Below are positions 37,926-39,729 of a stretch of DNA of 39,729 nt, piece after piece. Below the pieces are notes generated by a model that was not told the origin of the DNA, did no database searches, and worked only from the letters and a program-made list of their open reading frames with translations. The stretch is from positions 1 through 39,729 of the forward strand of contig CAXSDV010000022.1 of assembly GCA_964235945.1 (NCBI GenBank). The letters run 5' to 3'. The position numbers and the translations under genes are program-made. This DNA comes from JASLDZ01 sp964235945. GTDB taxonomy: Bacteria; Pseudomonadota; Alphaproteobacteria; Caulobacterales; Caulobacteraceae. How positions within the stretch are numbered: position 1 is the stretch's first letter; each line of letters begins with the position of its first letter.

Positions 37926-39729
37926 ATGCCCACCCGCCGCCGCCTGCTCTCCACCGCCGCGTGCGCCACCGCCGCGCCCGGGGCGGCCCGCGCCCGGCGA
38001 TCGGGCGGCCAAGGTCCGGGCGGCCAAGGTCCGGGCGGCCAGGGTCCGGGCGGCCAAGTTTCGGGCGGGGCGGCCGCCGCCCTGAACGCCGAGTACGCGC
38101 GCATGCTGGGCGAGGTGCTCGACCACTCGCCCGAGACCTCCACGAGCCTGGGCCTCGACACCGGCCCCCGCGCCCGCGACCGGTTCCGCCTGGACGACCG
38201 CTCGTCCGCCGCGCGCACGGACGCCAGGGCGCGCACCGCCGACGGGGTGCGCCGGCTGGAGGCCGCCGCCGCCCGCGGTCCGCTCGCCCCCGCCGACGCG
38301 GTCAATTACGAGGCCGTGATCTACGGCCTGCGGCTCCAGGCGGACTACGACCGCGCCTTCGATTACGCCGGTCCCGGCGCGCCCTACGTGCTGAGCCAGC
38401 TCAACGGCGCCTACCAGAGCGTTCCCGACTTCCTCGACACACAGCACCCGGTCGCAACCCGGGAGGACGCCGAGGCCTATCTCGCGCGCTTGTCCGCCTT
38501 CGCCGGGGCGCTGGACGGCGACATCGAGCGGGCGCGCCACGACGGAGGGCTCGGGGTGGCCGCCCCGGACTTCGCCCTGGACAAGGCGTTGGTTCAGCTG
38601 CGCGCCCTGCGCGACGCGCCGGCCGAGCGCGCGGGCCTCGTCCAGTCCCTGGTGCGACGGGCGGCGGCGGCGCGCCTGCCCGGCGACTACGCCACCCCCG
38701 CCGCCGCGATCTACGAGTCCCAGGTGCGCCCCGCCCTCGACCGGCAGGTCGCGTTCCTGGAGGACGCGCGCCGCCACGCCCCGCACGACGCAGGGGTGCG
38801 CCGCCTGCCCCGGGGCGAGGCCTATTACGCCGTGTCGCTGCAGGCCGGCACGAGCACCCGCCTCACCCCGGACGAGGTGCACCGCACGGGGCTGGAGCTG
38901 GTGGCCGACCTCGGCTCGCGCATCGACGTCCTCCTGCGAGGCCAGGCGATGACGCAGGGGACCACGGGCGCCCGCCTGCGCGCCCTGTTCGACGATCCGG
39001 CGCGCCGCTACCCGAACACGGACGCGGGCAAGGCCAGGCTGATCGCCGACCTGAACGTCAAGGTCGCCCAGGTGCAGGCCGCCCTGCCGCGCTACTTCGG
39101 CGTGCTGCCCAAGGCGCACGTCGAAATCCGACGCGTGCCGGCGGCCATCGAAGCGGGCGCGCCCGGCGGCTACTACCAGGCGGCCTCCCTGGACGGGACG
39201 CGGCCGGGCGCCTTCTACATCAACCTGCGCGACACGGCCGAGGTCCCCCGCTGGACCCTGCCCACCCTCGTGTTCCACGAGAGCATCCCCGGCCACCACC
39301 TGCAGATCTCCATCCAGCAGGAGGCGGCCCTGCCCACCTTGCGCAAGCTCGGCGGCTACAACGCCTACGTGGAGGGCTGGGCCTTGTACGCCGAGCAGCT
39401 CGCGGAGGAGATGGGGATGTACGAGAACGACCCGTTCGGCCGCATCGGCTACCTGCACGACGCCCTGCTGCGCGCCGTGCGCCTGGTGCTCGACACGGGC
39501 GTCCACGCCCGCGACTGGAGCCGCGAGCGGGCGATCGCCTACTATGTCGACCAGCTGGGCGACCCCGTTTCCGTCGCCACCACCGAGGTGGAGCGCTACT
39601 GCGTCTGGCCGGGGCAGGCGTGCGGCTACATGGTCGGCAAGGTGGCCTGGCTGCGAGCCCGCGACCGCGCCCGCCGCGCGCTCGGTGCGCGCTTCGACAT
39701 CCGCCGCTTCCACGACGCGGGCCTGACCT
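37926..39729 (+). CDS. DUF885 exported protein, C-terminus beyond the window
   Basis: 601 residues are present and the frame is still open at the window end. The N-terminus PTRRRLLSTAACATAAPGAARA is a twin-arginine-type signal. A GGQGP repeat stretch (26-48) follows. The rest is a DUF885 protein, an M32-like helical zinc-peptidase fold: AHVEIRRVPAAIEAGAPGGYY, then the putative zinc motif HESIPGHHLQ (H451, E452, H457) and GGYNAYVEGWALYAEQLAEEMGMYE. DUF885 proteins are usually 580-620 residues, so only a few residues are probably missing. Probable periplasmic peptidase; substrate unknown. Confidence 0.88.
   Translation, partial: MPTRRRLLSTAACATAAPGAARARRSGGQGPGGQGPGGQGPGGQVSGGAAAALNAEYARMLGEVLDHSPETSTSLGLDTGPRARDRFRLDDRSSAARTDARARTADGVRRLEAAAARGPLAPADAVNYEAVIYGLRLQADYDRAFDYAGPGAPYVLSQLNGAYQSVPDFLDTQHPVATREDAEAYLARLSAFAGALDGDIERARHDGGLGVAAPDFALDKALVQLRALRDAPAERAGLVQSLVRRAAAARLPGDYATPAAAIYESQVRPALDRQVAFLEDARRHAPHDAGVRRLPRGEAYYAVSLQAGTSTRLTPDEVHRTGLELVADLGSRIDVLLRGQAMTQGTTGARLRALFDDPARRYPNTDAGKARLIADLNVKVAQVQAALPRYFGVLPKAHVEIRRVPAAIEAGAPGGYYQAASLDGTRPGAFYINLRDTAEVPRWTLPTLVFHESIPGHHLQISIQQEAALPTLRKLGGYNAYVEGWALYAEQLAEEMGMYENDPFGRIGYLHDALLRAVRLVLDTGVHARDWSRERAIAYYVDQLGDPVSVATTEVERYCVWPGQACGYMVGKVAWLRARDRARRALGARFDIRRFHDAGLT
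38001..38068 (+). repeat. 15-bp tandem repeat encoding GGQGP
   Basis: Four full or near-full copies and a partial fifth of TCCGGGCGGCCAAGG, differing by one or two bases. It encodes residues 26-48 (SGGQGPGGQGP and so on), between the predicted signal cleavage site and the folded domain of the DUF885 protein. Confidence 0.85.

Noticed and set aside
37895..39713. Very long minus-strand frame opposite the DUF885 gene
   Set aside because: The plus strand carries DUF885 motifs, a signal peptide and a promoter match. The minus frame is Gly/Ala/Arg/His-rich with no recognisable domain.

Overview
The window reads as core chromosome of a very GC-rich (roughly 70% or more) alphaproteobacterium close to Caulobacter/Phenylobacterium. 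The evidence is the set of alphaproteobacterial markers (HdaA, CckA, RNase D, tatABC, yajC-secDF), the fliQ-fliR-flhB-cckA order, and several upstream regions that resemble the Caulobacter housekeeping promoter consensus (TTGACGS, N10-14, GCTANAWC). One run of exactly 100 N at 4209-4308 marks a scaffold join, so this is a draft assembly. I see no phage, IS element, CRISPR array or rRNA.

Layout. 1-2010: an ABC-F ATPase (cut by the window edge) diverges from ndk, followed by a glycine-zipper lipoprotein gene that converges on purN. 2007-3047: purM-purN are coupled by an ATGA overlap. 3106-4311: rnd, whose C-terminus lies in the N gap. 4329-8855, minus strand: hdaA, ppk and ppx (replication-initiation control and polyphosphate metabolism). 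8981-12300: a MATE transporter, a DUF429-like protein and a Gfo/Idh/MocA oxidoreductase. 12448-17401: the transcription/translation block tRNA-Trp, secE, nusG, rplK, rplA, rplJ, rplL, interrupted between rplA and rplJ by an oppositely oriented TPR plus aspartyl/asparaginyl hydroxylase gene. 17482-20341: a D-2-hydroxyacid dehydrogenase, a short XRE regulator and a probable Tat-exported GH47 alpha-mannosidase. 20426-22420: tRNA-Thr, a 50-residue conserved ORF and tatABC. 22504-27045: serS, surE, pcm and an nlpD-like LytM lipoprotein. 27180-31340: yajC, secD, secF, an Mth938/NDUFAF3-like gene and a phytoene-synthase-like NDUFAF6 homologue. 31351-31992: folE, minus strand. 32127-37860: fliQ, fliR, flhB, cckA and a polytopic membrane protein. 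37926 to the window end: a DUF885 exported protein.

The strongest anomaly is in serS. About 116 codons of unfamiliar, AT-richer sequence (about 55% GC, with TTA, CTA, ATA, AGA and AGG codons almost absent elsewhere) sit in frame just before the serine-binding TAE motif. The composition shift begins about 17 codons upstream, inside conserved SerRS sequence. This suggests acquisition by recombination with a lower-GC allele that already carried the insertion, or a lineage-specific mobile in-frame element. An assembly chimera cannot be excluded. It is not an intein.

Other points worth attention: the clustering of two complex I assembly-factor homologues with yajC-secDF, a probable Tat substrate beside tatABC, strong tetraloop hairpins around the ribosomal-protein genes including one in the rplJ leader, promoter -10 elements so close to the start codons of rnd and the GH47 gene that leaderless mRNAs are likely, and a CtrA-like half-site before the flagellar genes that lead into cckA.
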